A stretch of DNA of 64,000 bases from Lobosporangium transversale (taxonomy: Eukaryota > Mortierellomycota > Mortierellomycetes > Mortierellales > Mortierellaceae), in contig NW_019028980.1 of NCBI RefSeq assembly GCF_002105155.1, positions 310,001 through 374,000 on the forward strand, in the 5' to 3' direction. Shown piece by piece: positions 12,292 through 25,891 of this stretch. Under the pieces are notes generated by a model that made no database searches, was not told the DNA's origin, and saw only the letters and a program-made list of their open reading frames with translations. The first letter of the stretch is position 1. Every line of letters begins with the position of its first letter. Both the position numbers and the translations under genes were made by a program.

Positions 12292-15200
12292 TCAAATACC
12301 ATCAGTGGTAACTAGCTTGATCATGGTTTCAACGACTGGGTTATCTGAAACCTTCAGGTCTGGATTCAGGACCTTGGCTTGCAAGATAGCATCCAGCAGT
12401 TTCTTTAATTGGTTCACCAGCACTCCGATACGCGCAAATGCTCTTAGCTTAACAAAGCCATCACCAATCTCGAGGCCGCGACCCAAATGATCGACTTGCA
12501 CCTGCCCTCCAAAGAGCAACAGACCATACATAGGCACCATTGTTGCATCGTGAACAAAGACCTTAGTAGTCTCTAATTTGGAGAAATAGACCAAGAAGGG
12601 CACTTGATACTGGTTTGTCTGGAACAAAATCGAAGATGGGTGCAGAAATACTCGTCCATCATCCTTAGTAAACATCCGGATTTCCTTCGTCACCGTCTGA
12701 CGTTCAACAGCCCCAGCGATCATCTTGTCAAACTTGGCATCAGGCATCTTGATCTTAATCACATTTGGATACAAACCAGAGAGGATGATGGCTTTGATCA
12801 GTGCCATGTTATCTGAGTGGACATTATCCTCTCCACATGAACATCTCTCTGATCGACGGCGATTCTGAGGTTGGGACGGATTTTTAGTGGTGAAGCCGAT
12901 GTCATCCAAGACTTCAAGATATTGGGATTTAAGGTTTTGGATCTCAAAGAGTGTATTTGTCGATAGGAAATTATCTTCACAAAACGCCTTGAGCTCAGAT
13001 CGACTGGCACCATTGTCTTTCATCTTTTCCCATGTGTCATATGCCTTCCACGCAGTCAAAAGATCCGACTTGGCTGTTGCAAATTGCATCTTCTTATTTT
13101 GAGCCTCATCTCTCTTATCCATGGGCGATACAAATGGACTCTTGACACTCATGCATGAAGCCACAATCAAAATGGGCTCCAAGCATCTAAACACGGCTCC
13201 AAAGATAAGCATTTTGGCGATCCGTAGATCAGCTGGAATATCTGCCATATGCCTTCCTAGTGGGGTCAATTCTCCCGTAACGCTATCTAATGCGCCGAGA
13301 TCCTCCAGTGCCTTGAGTGCTGTCTGAATGGCTGATAGGGACGGTGGAGTGAGGGCCTTACCTAAGAACGCTTCGACGTCCTTCTCACCCATAGCCTTCA
13401 CTGAAAGACAGAGTTGCTCCAATGGAATGCGTAAGATCTCAGGATCCTGCTGCGGCGCCAACTTGAGAGACTGTTTCCTGGAAAACAATTTATACACAAT
13501 ACCAGGACGTGTACGTCCAGCACGACCTTTGCGCTGACGAGTAGAGGCGAAAGATGTCCAAGTTTCCACTAGCTTGGTCATGTTGTTCTCCATTCTTGTC
13601 TCCTTCACCCGTCCCGAATCAATGACGTATACCACTCCATCTCTATGAAAATTGGAAAGATTATGAAAAGATATTGTTAAAGATTTCATCTTCAAGTGGT
13701 ATTAGAGCAATCCAAATGCCTAGTATTGAATAGAGGAGTTAAAAGAAAAAAAAGAATAAAGTCACATTTCTAAATATTTTCCTATTTTGATAAACTTACA
13801 TGGTAATACTAGTCTCAGCGACATTGGTCGCGACAACGATTTTTCGCACGCCCTTGCGAACCGGCGCAAAGACACTACTTTGCTCCTTCGGCGTAAGAGC
13901 AGCATGTAGGGGTATAATATCAAGTGTCTGGGTCACAGTCCTGGAGAAGAGTGTCAATGCATCAATACATTTTTTGATTTCCATCACACCTGGAACCAAC
14001 AGCATACGACATATAGAAATATGTTAGCCTCCCTAATCATAAGCCCCCACAAATTCAACAAATCAACCTGAAGGGAAACCATTCCAGCAATCAGCGTATG
14101 TAATAGTAATATACCTGGTAAAAATATGAGGATAGCCCCATCAATGCTACCCTCTGGTTCCTTGCGTTTAAGAATATCTGCCACACTTGCAGTGATTAGT
14201 TCATAGTCTATCCGTTCAGCATATGCCTCCATAGTCTTGACCTTGGCAATCGTCTCAGCGTCAAAACCTTCGCTCTCGTACTCAGCTTTGGTCTTCTCCC
14301 ACTCTTCTTCCATAGCCTCAGTCATCTTGGTTCGCTTTACAGTTGTTCCTCTAAAGTCTGGTGTGTGGCGTGTGCGAGCAACGATTTCCTCCATATAAAG
14401 CTCTTCCACGGGGTGAGTGAATCCAGGAATCTCAATCACAGGGCATCCGTCAAAGTACCCTGAAAAGAATTCGCTGTTGATAGTGGCGGACATGAGGATT
14501 AGCTTGAGATCGTTGCGTTTGCGAATAAGATCTCGTAAAATGATCAACAAGAAATCAGAATCCACAGATCGCTCATGTACTTCATCGACCATAACGTGTG
14601 TTACGTTTTGAAGCGTGGGATCGGAATGCAAACGACGTAAAAGGATACCAGTTGTACAGAATAGCAATTTAGTGTTTTTGCTTGATCTGTTTTCTCCACG
14701 AATGGAGTATCCAACCTGTTGTCCTATATCAGTCGATCGTTCGACAGCCACGCGCTCAGCCACTCCTATAGCGGCGATTCGACGAGGTTGTGTGCAAACA
14801 ATATTGGCATACTCTCCAATACTCTCTTGAATCCAGTTGTCCAATATGAACTGGGGTACCTGTGTTGTCTTACCGCACCCTGTTTCTCCACACACAATTA
14901 CAACAGAGTTATCCTTCACTGCCTTCACCAATTGATCCTTGAAGCCCCAAGCAGGCAGCTTAGCGCGCGCTATCTGCAAAGCCTGGAAGGAAATGTCCTT
15001 TGACATCCGCTGCTCATACTCCTTTAGCATAGTAAGTGATCCCGGACTGTTAGGTTTGATGTTTAATCGGCGAATGGCCCTCTTATTGTCCTTCTGTGTT
15101 GGCAAACTATTAGGAGAAGGCTTCATGTTTGTGGGCTTGATAAGAAGTGGCTCTGCTACACTTCCGTCGTTCAAAGCAGCCAAAGGTTCTTGGTTCTCCG

Positions 15201-17285
15201 TATCCTGAGTAAGATCAATCTTGATGAGGCCTTCAGTGAGCTGTACAAGACTGGGTGGATTATCCAGGATATCTTTAAGATTATCCTGGACCCATTCCAC
15301 AACATCATAAACGATTGGACCACCCATGGCCTGTACCATGGCGCGATAGGCGTACTGCATGGTTTTTTGGATGATACTGAGGCGAAGGTATGATGGAAGA
15401 TCTGACTCGTTAATGATGAAAAGAGGCGGCTGATTGAAAGGATAAGTTGAGGATCCTGGTATCCGGATCTCGAGCTCGATCTTTGGCGCATTTTTAGTAC
15501 TGTGCAACGTTGTTTCGAGCTTAATTTTCGCGCAGGAATCGCCATCACGGGTGAAGCGGTCATCATAGATACTCTCTAACGCCAGCATCTCATCTTCTCG
15601 AAGCTCACGCAGTTGCTCTGGGGATTCAGGCTCCATTGGAATGTCCTGCACCATGTCTTCAGGGATTTGCCCCTTGGGGAAAGCAAGACGCTTGAATAGC
15701 TCATCCATAGCTTTATCCTCGTCGCCTCCAACCATATCATATACCTGTCCGCAAATAGCTGATGTAAATCCAATAGCTGAAAGTCTTTTAATAGCGTACT
15801 CACGGCCTAAAGATACCGATGTGTGACTGCTGGTTGTGATCGTGGGGTTGTAGTTGGACTGAAGGAAGCTGGGAGGCAGATCGTCCTCTGGCACATGTAA
15901 ACCTAATGATAGCCTCGAGTAATCGTCAATAAATATGCACTAGAAGCATAAAGAATACCTCTGAATCTCCATAGGCTGTACACAATCATCTTTCTTACAG
16001 AGCCAATCCAAAGCAGACGCTTGATCATTGCAGTACTGCATCGCTTCAGCAATATGTCGATCGCGGAAGCCCATGCGTGTAAGGGCTTTCGAGAGGGTAG
16101 TGTTGTATAATGGTTCACCATGAGTACCATATTCTTCGATGTACTACAAATCATTGAAGTATATTGGAAGTTAGAACTTGATCCGACACTCACAATTGCT
16201 CCAGTAGCATGTAATGGATCAAAGTAGCGACTTTTCACCACATACGGTTTGATATAGCTCACCAGCCATCTGCTTCTTGATGACATCTTCGACTTCAGCT
16301 CGCATTTCTTGATTCATATGAACCATAGGCAATTTGTCCCATGCTTTCTTTTGTTTCTCATCATCAGCTTGTCCAGTAAGCGATGATCGACTGGCATATT
16401 CACTAGGACCATAGTTGACGGCGGTTTCCTGCGAAGTATCTTTGACAGGGGTAGCTGCTCTAATCCTCGCTTGCTCCTGAAGAGCCTGTTGAATCTGTTG
16501 TTGCTGTAGTTGTAATTTTGCCGTCTGACTAATAAAAGGGTCTGGAAGATAGAGATGTTGTTCGCTGGGACCTGCCTTTGCTTTCTCAGCATCCAGCTGT
16601 GACCAAAGGTCACGAGGACCTGGTGGTAAGACCATCATCAAGTTCTTATGACTATTGACTCTATGCAGAGCATAGGTAGCCCCATAGTGCCGTGCCTCTA
16701 CTGCTGTTGGTTTATAGATATCCTGAGGTGTAAACGTTGCAGTTTCAATTTGTCCAGTCTTTTTGTTTCTTTTTCCAAGAATTACTGTTGCCACAAATCC
16801 TCTAGAGTTGCGTGTCTATGATTCAATATGATAAATGTAGATATCCATTTAGATGTGAACAGTTGTAAATAAGCACTTTTTTCTTTCTAAAATTTATTCC
16901 TACCACATCGAAATTTGGCTTCTCCCAGCCCAATTTCTGACAATGCTCGTGAAGCAGTGACGATGGTGTTTTCCCTGTCCAACCTGGGAAGACTGCCTTT
17001 GATATCTGAGGAGCAGCAGGTTCGTCCTGAGGCACACCTTTACCGCCTTTGTTATTGAGACTTCCAGAACTCTTTGCACCTGAAGCATTCCCTCCTTTGG
17101 CAGGCCCTTTTGCCGAAGAGCTATCAACACCCTTTCCTACACAATGAGAAAAAAAAAAATTATCAGGAACAAGGAACAGAGAACGACAATTACCATTAAT
17201 TTGTATGATCTACTGATGAAACCAAAAACAGTAACTAAAATGTATTGCAACAAATGATACCTTTCTTAGCAGTGTTCTTTGACAT
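12292..17285 (-). CDS. DEVH-box ATP-dependent RNA helicase, DHX57/DHX29-like
   Basis: Seven exons (17285-17261, 17136-16904, 16815-16246, 16143-15959, 15913-14115, 13989-13800, 13642-12292) sum to 4353 nt, or 1450 residues. An N-terminal segment with FPGWTGKTPSSLLHEHCQK (about residues 60-80) is followed by two UBA-like helices bundles (about 285-330 and 375-410) and an RWD domain (about 440-545, MLALESIYDDRF). The helicase core has motif I GETGCGKTTQ (near 681), Ia TQPRRIAA, II DEVHERS (near 781), III SATIN, V VATNVAETSIT and VI QRKGRAGRTRPG (near 1035). HA2 and OB-like regions complete the protein. DEVH in place of DEAH and the UBA-RWD order are typical of DHX57/DHX29 relatives, which act on structured mRNA; DHX29 assists translation initiation. 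It most likely unwinds RNA in the cytoplasm. The CCCH finger of animal DHX57 was not found. The intron at 15958-15914 is only 45 nt. Confidence 0.9.
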
Positions 17286-18196
17286 GAAGGGATGAGAAAT
17301 GTGCAAGCATTGAGAATTAGATCAATACAGCTTTTATGTGTTTGAAGGGCAAGAAAAAAATTCAATAATTAATGGGCAAAATAATACTACAAAAAACACC
17401 GCCATATTTCAGTTAGACCATTCCTAATGTTGAATTGCTTGCCCGAGGATACATGGACTTATGGAGTCAAAAAAAAAAAAAAAAAAAAAAAAGATCTGTT
17501 CGCTGGCATTTTTGCTCCGGAACTCCATCTCCAATGTGCTCAAACCAAACTAAACTGCTATTTCTGAATAATAGCTCCAATCTACCCTAAAAAAACACTT
17601 GCATCGTTCGCTGTGTGCCGCGTTTATGTTGTGTGTTAAATATTAAAGTGTATTCGACATGGTAAGGAATATCCAGACCATTCCTCCGTAAAGGAGGGGC
17701 AACTGGGCTCCAGCTTGTCGAACTGATCACTTGTTAAAAGGACCTTCTCTTGGGTCGATTTGTAGAGTGAGCTGTCTTGATTAAAAACAATGCCCACGAC
17801 AATAATAATCACCCGTGAGTACAAAGATCTTTTCTGCTCAGCAAAAATCATTTCATTTATGGGAATCGAGCCTCACAGTTGTGACAAGCTTATTTCAATC
17901 TGAAAAGACTCTTCTAATGCAAATCCTCTCATGGGGACTAAATCATTTTTGTATTGAATTTTAGCTGGTGATTTAAAAAAGAGCCGAGCCCCGCTCGGCC
18001 GAAAGGACTTTTTTTTTATTACTGTTATTTTTTAAGGGACACAAACTTTCAAAATTCATGAAATTTCTTTCTTGCACTTCCCTAGCGCCCCATTCAGAAG
18101 AAATACTATATACATGTGTAGTGATTGTGTCAAATGTTAGGCAAAATACACCGCGCAGCAGGTATCTTGCTCATCTCTCATTTCGTCATTTGTTTT
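17286..18196. other. Intergenic; contains a perfect 7-bp hairpin
   Basis: Region between the helicase start and the 3' end of the carboxypeptidase gene, including a 24-nt A tract near 17469-17492. At 17982-17998 there is a perfect GC-rich inverted repeat (7-bp stem, CCC loop), shortly followed by a T run. No supported coding sequence. Confidence 0.45.
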
Positions 18197-19722
18197 TTAG
18201 ACCTGGATGTTGTCCAGGATAGCAGCGAAACCAGCCCAGGTCTCGATTCCCGAGGGCAAAATCTGGCTGGCAGGAAGGCTGAAGCCATAGCGACCAGTGT
18301 CACGGAGCTCGACAGCAAAAGGAGCCTCAACACCGACGCTGTAAGCATAGTCAGCAGAGGTACCTGAGGACTGGTAGATGGTGTTGTAAATGTCTCCGGT
18401 TCTAAACTGGGTGCCATAAACCGCAGCAATGGCCTGAGCAGCCTTTTGAGCAAGACCGTTCATGTAGCTGTAAGTTGGAGGACGCTGGGCTGTGTAGCCA
18501 TATGGAACCATCCACAACTGAGAGTACGAGTGGAAGTCAATGTACGAGACCACATTAGGGAGTGAGCTGATATAGTTGCCAATATTACGAGCTTCAGGAG
18601 AAGAGAAAGGACTGGGGCCCATGTAGTCCTCAGCACAAGGATTAGTGGACGAACCACCGGTGCCCCACTTGTAGTTCCAGTTACGGTTGGCTTTTTTGAG
18701 AAAAAGGAGTCGAAAAGAATTATTAGAACCGTTGTTTGGAAGCTCATTCCTTTTTATAAAAAAAAAGACAGAGATGCGACTTACTGTCAGTGCCGAGACA
18801 TCCACCGTTGGACTGGGCATTCTTGCGGTGCATACGGTTCGAGCTTTGACTGATAACGAAACCGTCAGGGTTCATCACAGGGATGATGTGGAAGGTGTAC
18901 TTGTTCAAGTAACCCGCGACACGAGAGTCGGTGCCCTTCAGCAACTGGTCAATAATGTATCTAATGTGTCAATCGCAAGCAACATTATGTTAAGTAACTT
19001 GATATTTTTTTACTAAAACAAATGAAACAAAAAAAAATAATAAATAAAACTTACTCAACAACCATGGTAGTGATCCACTCACGTGCGTGCTGTGTGCCGT
19101 GGAAGACAATATGGTTTGGACCCTTGCCAATCTTGATACCGTTCTGTTCACGGCCCTGGAACGACTTGCCAGCACTGAAGCCAGTGGCCTTGCCTGGATT
19201 GTTAGCAATCTGGGTCGCCAGCCAGTTCTGGTGCTCAGCGAATGAATGGTATCCCTGGAACCACAGATCAGCAGCAGCATAGACATCGGCTCCCTCGATG
19301 GCCTTGTTAACTGTGCTTAGATTATTGGTATTCTTCTTGCTTTCTTGGACCTTGGCAGTGAAAGTCTGCTCGTACTTCACGTTCTCCTGATGCTCTTGGT
19401 CGATCACGGTTTGCAAGTTCTCGATCAAGGTCTCGTACTGAAGTTTGAGGCCCTGGAACTTGGAGAAAAACTGAGGTGCGATGCGGACATCAACAGTGCT
19501 ACCAACACCCTTGTGGTGAGTGAAGTAATCCAAGCCAAGAGCGTCCTCATTAGCGGCCAAAGTCTTGAGTTCGGCCTCAGTACGGACCTGGATACGGACC
19601 ACACGGTGATTGACAAATGTTGTAACACCGTTGCTTGGTGCGGGGAGAGCGAATGAAGGCGAAGGGGCCAGCATAACAGAAAGGGCCACAACGGCCGAAA
19701 GAGAGAAGATTGGCAGCTTCAT
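18197..19722 (-). CDS. Secreted zinc metallocarboxypeptidase, M14A family
   Basis: Exons 19722-19055, 18960-18785 and 18690-18197 sum to 1338 nt (445 residues). An N-terminal signal peptide (MKLPIFSLSAVVALSVML, cleavage near SFALP) is followed by a propeptide of about 95 residues with RVVRIQVRTEAEL, and then the catalytic domain. Zinc ligands are visible: HAREW (His and Glu, near 213) and DFHSYSQLW (His, near 330). The catalytic Glu is in ELRDTGRYGF (near 408). Substrate-binding NRNWNYKW follows GTD. This is the carboxypeptidase A/B plan: it removes C-terminal residues from peptides outside the cell after the propeptide is cut. The length matches the family. Substrate preference cannot be read with confidence. 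It is likely a nutrient-acquisition enzyme, by inference. Confidence 0.93.
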
Positions 19723-20088
19723 TTTTTTTTTTCCCTGGAAAGAAAGAGTGTCGGTGTGTTTGTGGGGGTAGAGTAGGAGAGGTGTTTGAGGGGTAGGGAA
19801 ATCAAAGAAAAAAAAGTGCTTTGGAAGGGGGATAAAGTGTTTCTTTTATATTCAACAAAGCCTTAAAGAAAAGGGACCATCAATCGTTTTAAATGAATAA
19901 ATAGCCGCTGTCAGTTCGTTACGATCACATAATTCAGGAGTAGTTTTTTTTTCTTCATAGGCATATTTGTTTGGACAATGTAGTCGCATATTCAGTTACA
20001 AAATAAACTATTTATTCTAACGTAAACATTTGGACATGAATTTCTTATTTTTCAAAGGCCAATTACCATTGAGGTTTTATAAAAACGA

Positions 20089-20268
20089 AGGGGGATTGAA
20101 ACATTCAGGTATGCAAGTGAATTCTTTTTTGCGGTTGGACCCCTGAAGATGCATAAAGTTTCGGCCGCAATCTTCAACTCTTTTCAACCAAATGCTGAGG
20201 ACTATGGCCTATACTTCATGAAGCTCACTCTCATCCAAGGACCTTTGGACAGCCGTCCTGCATGTTGA
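20089..20268 (+). other. Short protein-like open frame, possible gene remnant
   Basis: A frame open from about 20080 to a TGA at 20266-20268 reads plausible protein, including KVSAAIFNSFQP, EDYGLYFMKLTL and GPLDSRPAC. The only ATG (20149) would give 39 residues. No flanking exon could be found. It may be a relic or a small real gene; I do not recognise the family. Confidence 0.25.
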
Positions 20269-21318
20269 GTCAGAGCTACTTGGCTGACAAGTTAACAAAA
20301 AAAGAAAAAAAAATTCCATGGGAAAGAAAGTAAACAATTATGGGAAAGATAGGCTTGTCCTTTCACTCCAGTACAATTTTTCAATTATGAGATGCCAAAA
20401 ACAAATAATAATGAATAACGGATATACTAACCAGGAAAGGTGTAGACCAATAAAATGAGGACGATGTTATTTAACTATTGTGTGAGCTAGCAATCAGGTC
20501 GCATGCATGTGTCTCTGCAGGGTTAGATGACTTTTTTTTTTTGCGCCCTCGTACTGTTCCTTTTTTTTTATTTTTTTTTAATTGATTATATTTCTAATCT
20601 TCAGGGTTCTGATAATCGAGCCCTTGGTTGGCCCTGAATAGTTACGCGAAATCAGACCGCATTGACAAGAACAATATTTGTATACAAACCATGTCAATAA
20701 ACAACAACCGAGGAAACATTCAGCCGCTTGGCCGCTAGCAGGCTCCCAATTTTTTTCTACTTCTCACCTTATTCGATTACACACAGGGTTGTCTTTTTTT
20801 TTCCTTTTTCTGTTTGGATGATGGTGACATCTTCGTACGTGTATGACAGTTTGTACATTCATCGAAGAGGCTTCGGTCAATTTCGTGGGATATCTCAGGA
20901 TATGTAAGCAAGTAATAATGAAAGTCCAAAAGTACATGAAGAGCATGTACACCTTCTGTTATTTTGCCACGAATCCTTGTATGATATTTAGTTATATATC
21001 ACACATTACCTTGCCAGCATGACAGGATATATAGTCCATTATACCACAGCATAACGGAGCTGTAGGTTGGGAAAATTAAACAGGTGTTTGTTTTCTTTAA
21101 GGTGTTGGCGTTCCTGAGAAAGTAAGGGATACAGAAAGTTTTTTCCCACAAAGCTAGCGTTGTTTTTTTTTTTTTTTTTTTTTTTTACCCATGAGCAGTT
21201 GGTGGGAAAGTTAAGGGCAATCGAATGGAGGACGACGGTCCAATTTTCAACTCATTTACCCTGCAAAGTTATCGATTGCAAAGAAAGTAAATAAATGATA
21301 ACATCAATAAGCACTAAC

Positions 21319-21338
21319 GTATATATATATATATATAT
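21319..21338. repeat. TA dinucleotide microsatellite
   Basis: About ten TA units in the intergenic region near 21.3 kb. Confidence 0.8.
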
Positions 21339-22987
21339 AAATACCATTACATTTGTTGTTTTTTCGCATGATAATGTACATCTACATGTCATAAACCAGG
21401 CATCACAGAGTTTGAAAATAAACAAGCATGGCGAGGGCAACAGCTTTGTGTTCAGCAAGTGTGCTTTATTTTGTATGTGTATATATTTTAATGTAGGGAA
21501 ATTGATCCTTAAAAAAATAAAAAAAACATCAAACTCATGTTTTCTGAAATATTTGACAAGATAGAGCTCAGTGTATTGCCTGTTTGTTTGGCTCATGATA
21601 ACAAACTAAATTACACATAACATTCTTGCAAATGTTCAAAACGCGACCTAGACTGAAAAGCACACGCGTCGGAGTCAGAGCGCATTGGGAATGGGGAGTG
21701 GAACCAATGGCTGTCAGGCTGCTGCACCATGCGTGTGACTCCGTTGCACGATATCATGCAGAGTTTTATTGGTTGATTTCTTTTCTCGTCAATCGGCAGG
21801 AGACAAAAAGAGGACACATGTCCCAAAGCATTTTGATAGTCGACAGTTGACAGAGCAGGATGTGGACCATATTTGGATTCGCTTGCAATCAACTAATATG
21901 AATGCATTTAATGAACTACGCCCACCCTTTCCCGCACATTTGCACTACAACCTACAATCTACGTCGCATAGAATCTCTCTGTTGAGTCTGGAAAATAGTA
22001 AACGCTCTATTAAGTCGACCAAGCAATAACGAGCGCGTGTTCCACAAAACCAGAATGTTCTATCCTTTACATGTACTTTTTCCTCTCTTTTTTATGATAC
22101 TTTTAGTCCATTTGTATATTTCTCCTTTGCCGATAATGTCGGCTCGTGGCTTTATCGCATCATTGCCACCCTAGTTGTTTGTGTCCTATATTCTACTGGT
22201 TCTTTTCGCTTGCCTTCTTAGCTTAATGAGCTTGTACTTAATCTAATGGCTCATCTTTCACCCAAGAACAAAGATCCCATTTGTACCCTTTGGCTGAGGC
22301 TGAGGATATAAATGCCTGTATCCCAAACCTTATGGCCAGTCATGGCGTTTCGGTACCTGTAGGTCTTGAACTTTAGACAATACAAACAACGGATTGGATT
22401 ACATCCACCATAATGTAGTCAATTAAAACTGATGAGACACTTGTTGCTAAAAGATCTAGCTTTGTTTCTTCATGTTGTGGACGAATGTTTTTGCTATTTA
22501 CTTCCACAGGTCATGAAAAATCAATGATTTAACAGATGGACAGACAGTATGGATATATATCACAGTGCTGATGTGAGCCTTGGCCGCGCAAATCATGACA
22601 CTAATAAACAACCATGTAAGCGTATGAATTTCAGCGTCTATAATCTCCTACAAGCCCACTGTCTCCCTACTGATCCGTTCGGTCCCCTCTAGAGGGGTGT
22701 CATCTCTCTACCACAAGCTGCGAGAAGTATGGGGACAAGAATCAAAGAAAAGAAAGCGATACAATGTTTCCATACCTTTGAATGTTATCAAGGAGAGGAA
22801 TCATTTTTAACGACTTCTGTTATATCCGTTCTCCAATCTGTTTGTATATTATGCATTTCCTTAATTTTCATCAAGCGGGAATGTTTGGCTGATTATTAAG
22901 GACACTGCGTCCACTTTTATAATACGCAATTGAATTCCTCGTCCCATTATCTATCTTCCCTCCCTCTTTTTTTTTTTTATTTTTTTT

Positions 22988-25417
22988 TTATACTAGAGTC
23001 TTCTTCATATCCTTCAAAGCACTTAGGATTGTCTCTCTGAACTCTCGCGAGTTGGTCTCCTTGCAGCTCTTCAGGCTCGAAATTGAGAACTTGATGTTTT
23101 CCTTGCCAATCGCATAGTTAATCCCGTATCCTTCAGGGACCACTGGTCCGAATCCTCCCCAAAAGTTGTCACCAGGAGACATGTTGGACGAAGATATTCT
23201 AAAGTACATGGATTGGATGTATGAAGGATCTTGGAATATTAAAGCCTGCTTCTGTTCCTCAGGGGTTTGCATCATTGAGCGAAGACCCAGTAAGTGGCGG
23301 TCAACACCCTTGCCTGCCGAGGCCGCCATCATGTATTCAAGATGCGATTGAATAGCCTTTTGCAAAAGGCGTTGCTTCTCCGTGGTCTATAAACAAAAGT
23401 ACAATGAGGGGTTACTAGAGCTCATTACTGCTAAAGAGCGATGGGTAGAAGCTCCACTGCATCAATGGTCGTTATTAATCTTCGCTCATCTTACATCAGT
23501 GTTCTTGCTCTCGTATCCCTTCACAAAAGCGACACTCTCCACAGAACACGAGCGCACAGTCTCTGTACGACCACCCAAAAACAAGCGTGTCGATGCGGAC
23601 TCATATGTGGGGGTCCACGTGCCATAGTGGCGATAGTAAGCCAGCTGAAGTGCCATCTGCACAAATGCGTCGGGCGAACACTTGACTATATTTAAATGAA
23701 AGAGTAATTGAGCGACATTTATGTTGTTGAGTTATAACATCCACACGAAAGAGACTATGCAAAACAATCCAAACCTCGGATTTCGCCTATTACGCAAGAT
23801 TTTTCGCCAATACACTTACCACTCTTTAGCCAGTTGGAACCATACTCTCCAAAATGAATCAAGCAGCTGTCAACATTGTCAATCATTTTCTTGGCATTAA
23901 CTTCTGCTTGCTTAATGGTAGCCTCGATCTCACCATTAACTACAAATTTGATATGCTCAATTGGAGCGAGCCGGATATTTGAAGGATTCTTGGGCTCAGC
24001 ATTCTTTTCACTAAACAAATATAAAAGATGAAACATGTTAGAGATTGATGTCTTCATATTTCAGCCGTAAGTGTCCCTTTTTCGTCCGCAAAAATTACTG
24101 TAGCCCATACTTTTTGACAAGCTCATCCAAAATGCGTCCAGGGATGACTGCATCAGCCGGAGTATGCTCTCCATTGATGCCAGCGCGGCCATTGCTCTCG
24201 AAAATGAATTGCATTGACTTGTCGAACCACCGGTTGTGGGCATTTCCAGCATGGAAGATATTGTGGTGTGACACATCAATGTCTCTGTCTGAGCTGTAGT
24301 CGTCTAAACAAATTACAAACAATGCGTGATCGATCACGCTCAAAGAAGCATGGTTCTGGGGCGAAAGACCCAAGAGAGTATGCCGAGCCTTCGCCCAGGT
24401 ATCTCTGTTCTCTGATGTTAACACCCCAATAGCAGGTTGCTTCTCCTTTTCCGGCAAGTTGTTGACCGCTTCAACCACGTGTTTAAGCTGCTGCTCAATT
24501 GCTTGAATAGAGACACGTTCACCATTGTGGCCGATAACGGGCACCCTGAAAATCTGATCTCTCATCATGACAGCAATGTAATCGGAAGTCGTTGGCCAAG
24601 TCGTGACAATCCTGTCTCTAGGCAAGTCTGCGACACGATAAGCCTCAAACTGATTCTTGTACTGGTTCATGCAGAGTGGTGCAGTACGCTGGTACTCGGG
24701 CGGCAAAGTCTGATTATTGACATGATCATTGAATGTGAGCAACGAACTAGCATAATTGGCTGCGCGTTGGATCTGTACATCCGAAACCACACCACGTGCT
24801 GGATTTTTTTCCAAGTTGAATGAAGGCGAATCCTTGAACTGGGCCCACCAATTGACATTAATCATGGAAGGCTCTCGCCATTCAAGATATCCCTTATTCA
24901 GCCAGATGGTCTCGAGCCATGAATGCTTCTCTGTCTTGTCCAATGTGCGGAGTCGCCCCTGCAAAATTTCGCCTAGTCCGTCTGGCTTCACAAACTCGTC
25001 CACAGCTTTCTCTGCTCTCGCTAGCTCTGCCTCACCGAGAATGGGGATAAGACTCCTCTTGTAGCGTGCTGCTGTCTCTGCCAAGGAAGGAATGGGCAGA
25101 CGAGGCACCCTGGACTGGTTTTGAAAAGATTTTTCGACTGAATGTGGAGCAGCCGTGGAGTAGGCAGCAATACGTCCTCGGCCCTGACCCGAGCGCGTCA
25201 GGCTAGTCAAGAGTCTATATTAACCAGATAAAAGTCGATTGGCATCATTTAGTTGCTCCAACTCTTGTTTCAGCAACTCATATCGTGTTTTTGTATTTTT
25301 GTTTTCACATTCTATTTTTATCACGCGATGAGTTGATGTTAACACGGCGTTTTGGTCTGAATAGATGGAAGAGTACCTCGCAGCCTGATGGCTAGAACGA
25401 AAAGAAGCAATGTTCAT
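22988..25417 (-). CDS. Carnitine O-acetyltransferase, mitochondrial type
   Basis: Exons 25417-25377, 25214-24099, 24010-23820, 23685-23495 and 23386-22988 sum to 1938 nt (645 residues), usual for the family. It moves acetyl groups between coenzyme A and carnitine, so acetyl units can cross organelle membranes. The catalytic His is in [11 protein letters not shown] (near 363). Other marks are [28 protein letters not shown] and the CoA/carnitine-site block [15 protein letters not shown] (near 480). The N-terminus ([14 protein letters not shown], then [14 protein letters not shown]) is basic, rich in Ser and lacks acids, as in mitochondrial targeting signals. The C-terminus KKTLV is not a peroxisomal PTS1. 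The first exon is only 41 nt; its donor is GTACTC, and the splice restores the frame and the targeting peptide. Location is inferred from the leader. Confidence 0.93.
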
Positions 25418-25891
25418 GGCGTGAATAAAGAATGTAGTTTGCGTGATGATTAGAAAAAGAAAGAAGGAAAAAAAAAAAAAAAAAAAAAAAAAAGAACGAC
25501 TTTTGCCATGGAGCAAATATTTTTCAGGGCACCCCACGGACACATGGACACATGTGTTTCTAACCGAGCCATTAAGGGCCTTTCACTATCGACTGTCGAA
25601 GGCTTCAGAGACAACAAAGATGTAGATCCTCATCATCGATGAGGACTACTACCTCTTCAGAGTCTCCAGAAAGGTTTATTACGTAAAGATCGGGTTATAT
25701 TTACTATGACTTATCTTTGGATGTAAGCTTTGGAAAGAGGCATAGGTATATGGGTCAGTCAGTATGGTGCTTACATTATCAGGCAGACCATTAACACGTG
25801 AAGTATGAATGAATAAATGAATAGTTTTTTATTATAATATTGTTGCTACTTGTATGGGTCAAAATGGATGCGTATAAAATAATATGCTTAT
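25418..25891. other. Intergenic, promoter of carnitine acetyltransferase and 3' flank of next gene
   Basis: Contains an A tract at 25470-25493 about 50 bp upstream of the carnitine acetyltransferase start. Nothing else recognised. Confidence 0.4.

Larger units (their letters stand above)
19723..22987. other. Gene-poor 3.3 kb intergenic region
   Basis: This holds the carboxypeptidase promoter at the left and the 3' flank of the carnitine acetyltransferase gene at the right. It includes T tracts near 20531, 21163-21187 and 22970, a TA dinucleotide run at about 21319-21338, and one protein-like short frame at 20089-20268 (listed separately). Open frames around 21611-22029 occur on both strands and have no motif I recognise. 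No RNA gene was found. Confidence 0.4.

Noticed and set aside
17982-18020. Hairpin followed by T run, like a bacterial terminator
   Set aside because: The genome is fungal; such terminators are not used for Pol II, and the position is intergenic.
21611-22029. Overlapping open frames on both strands
   Set aside because: Both strands open over the same bases and neither has a known motif; not supported as a gene.
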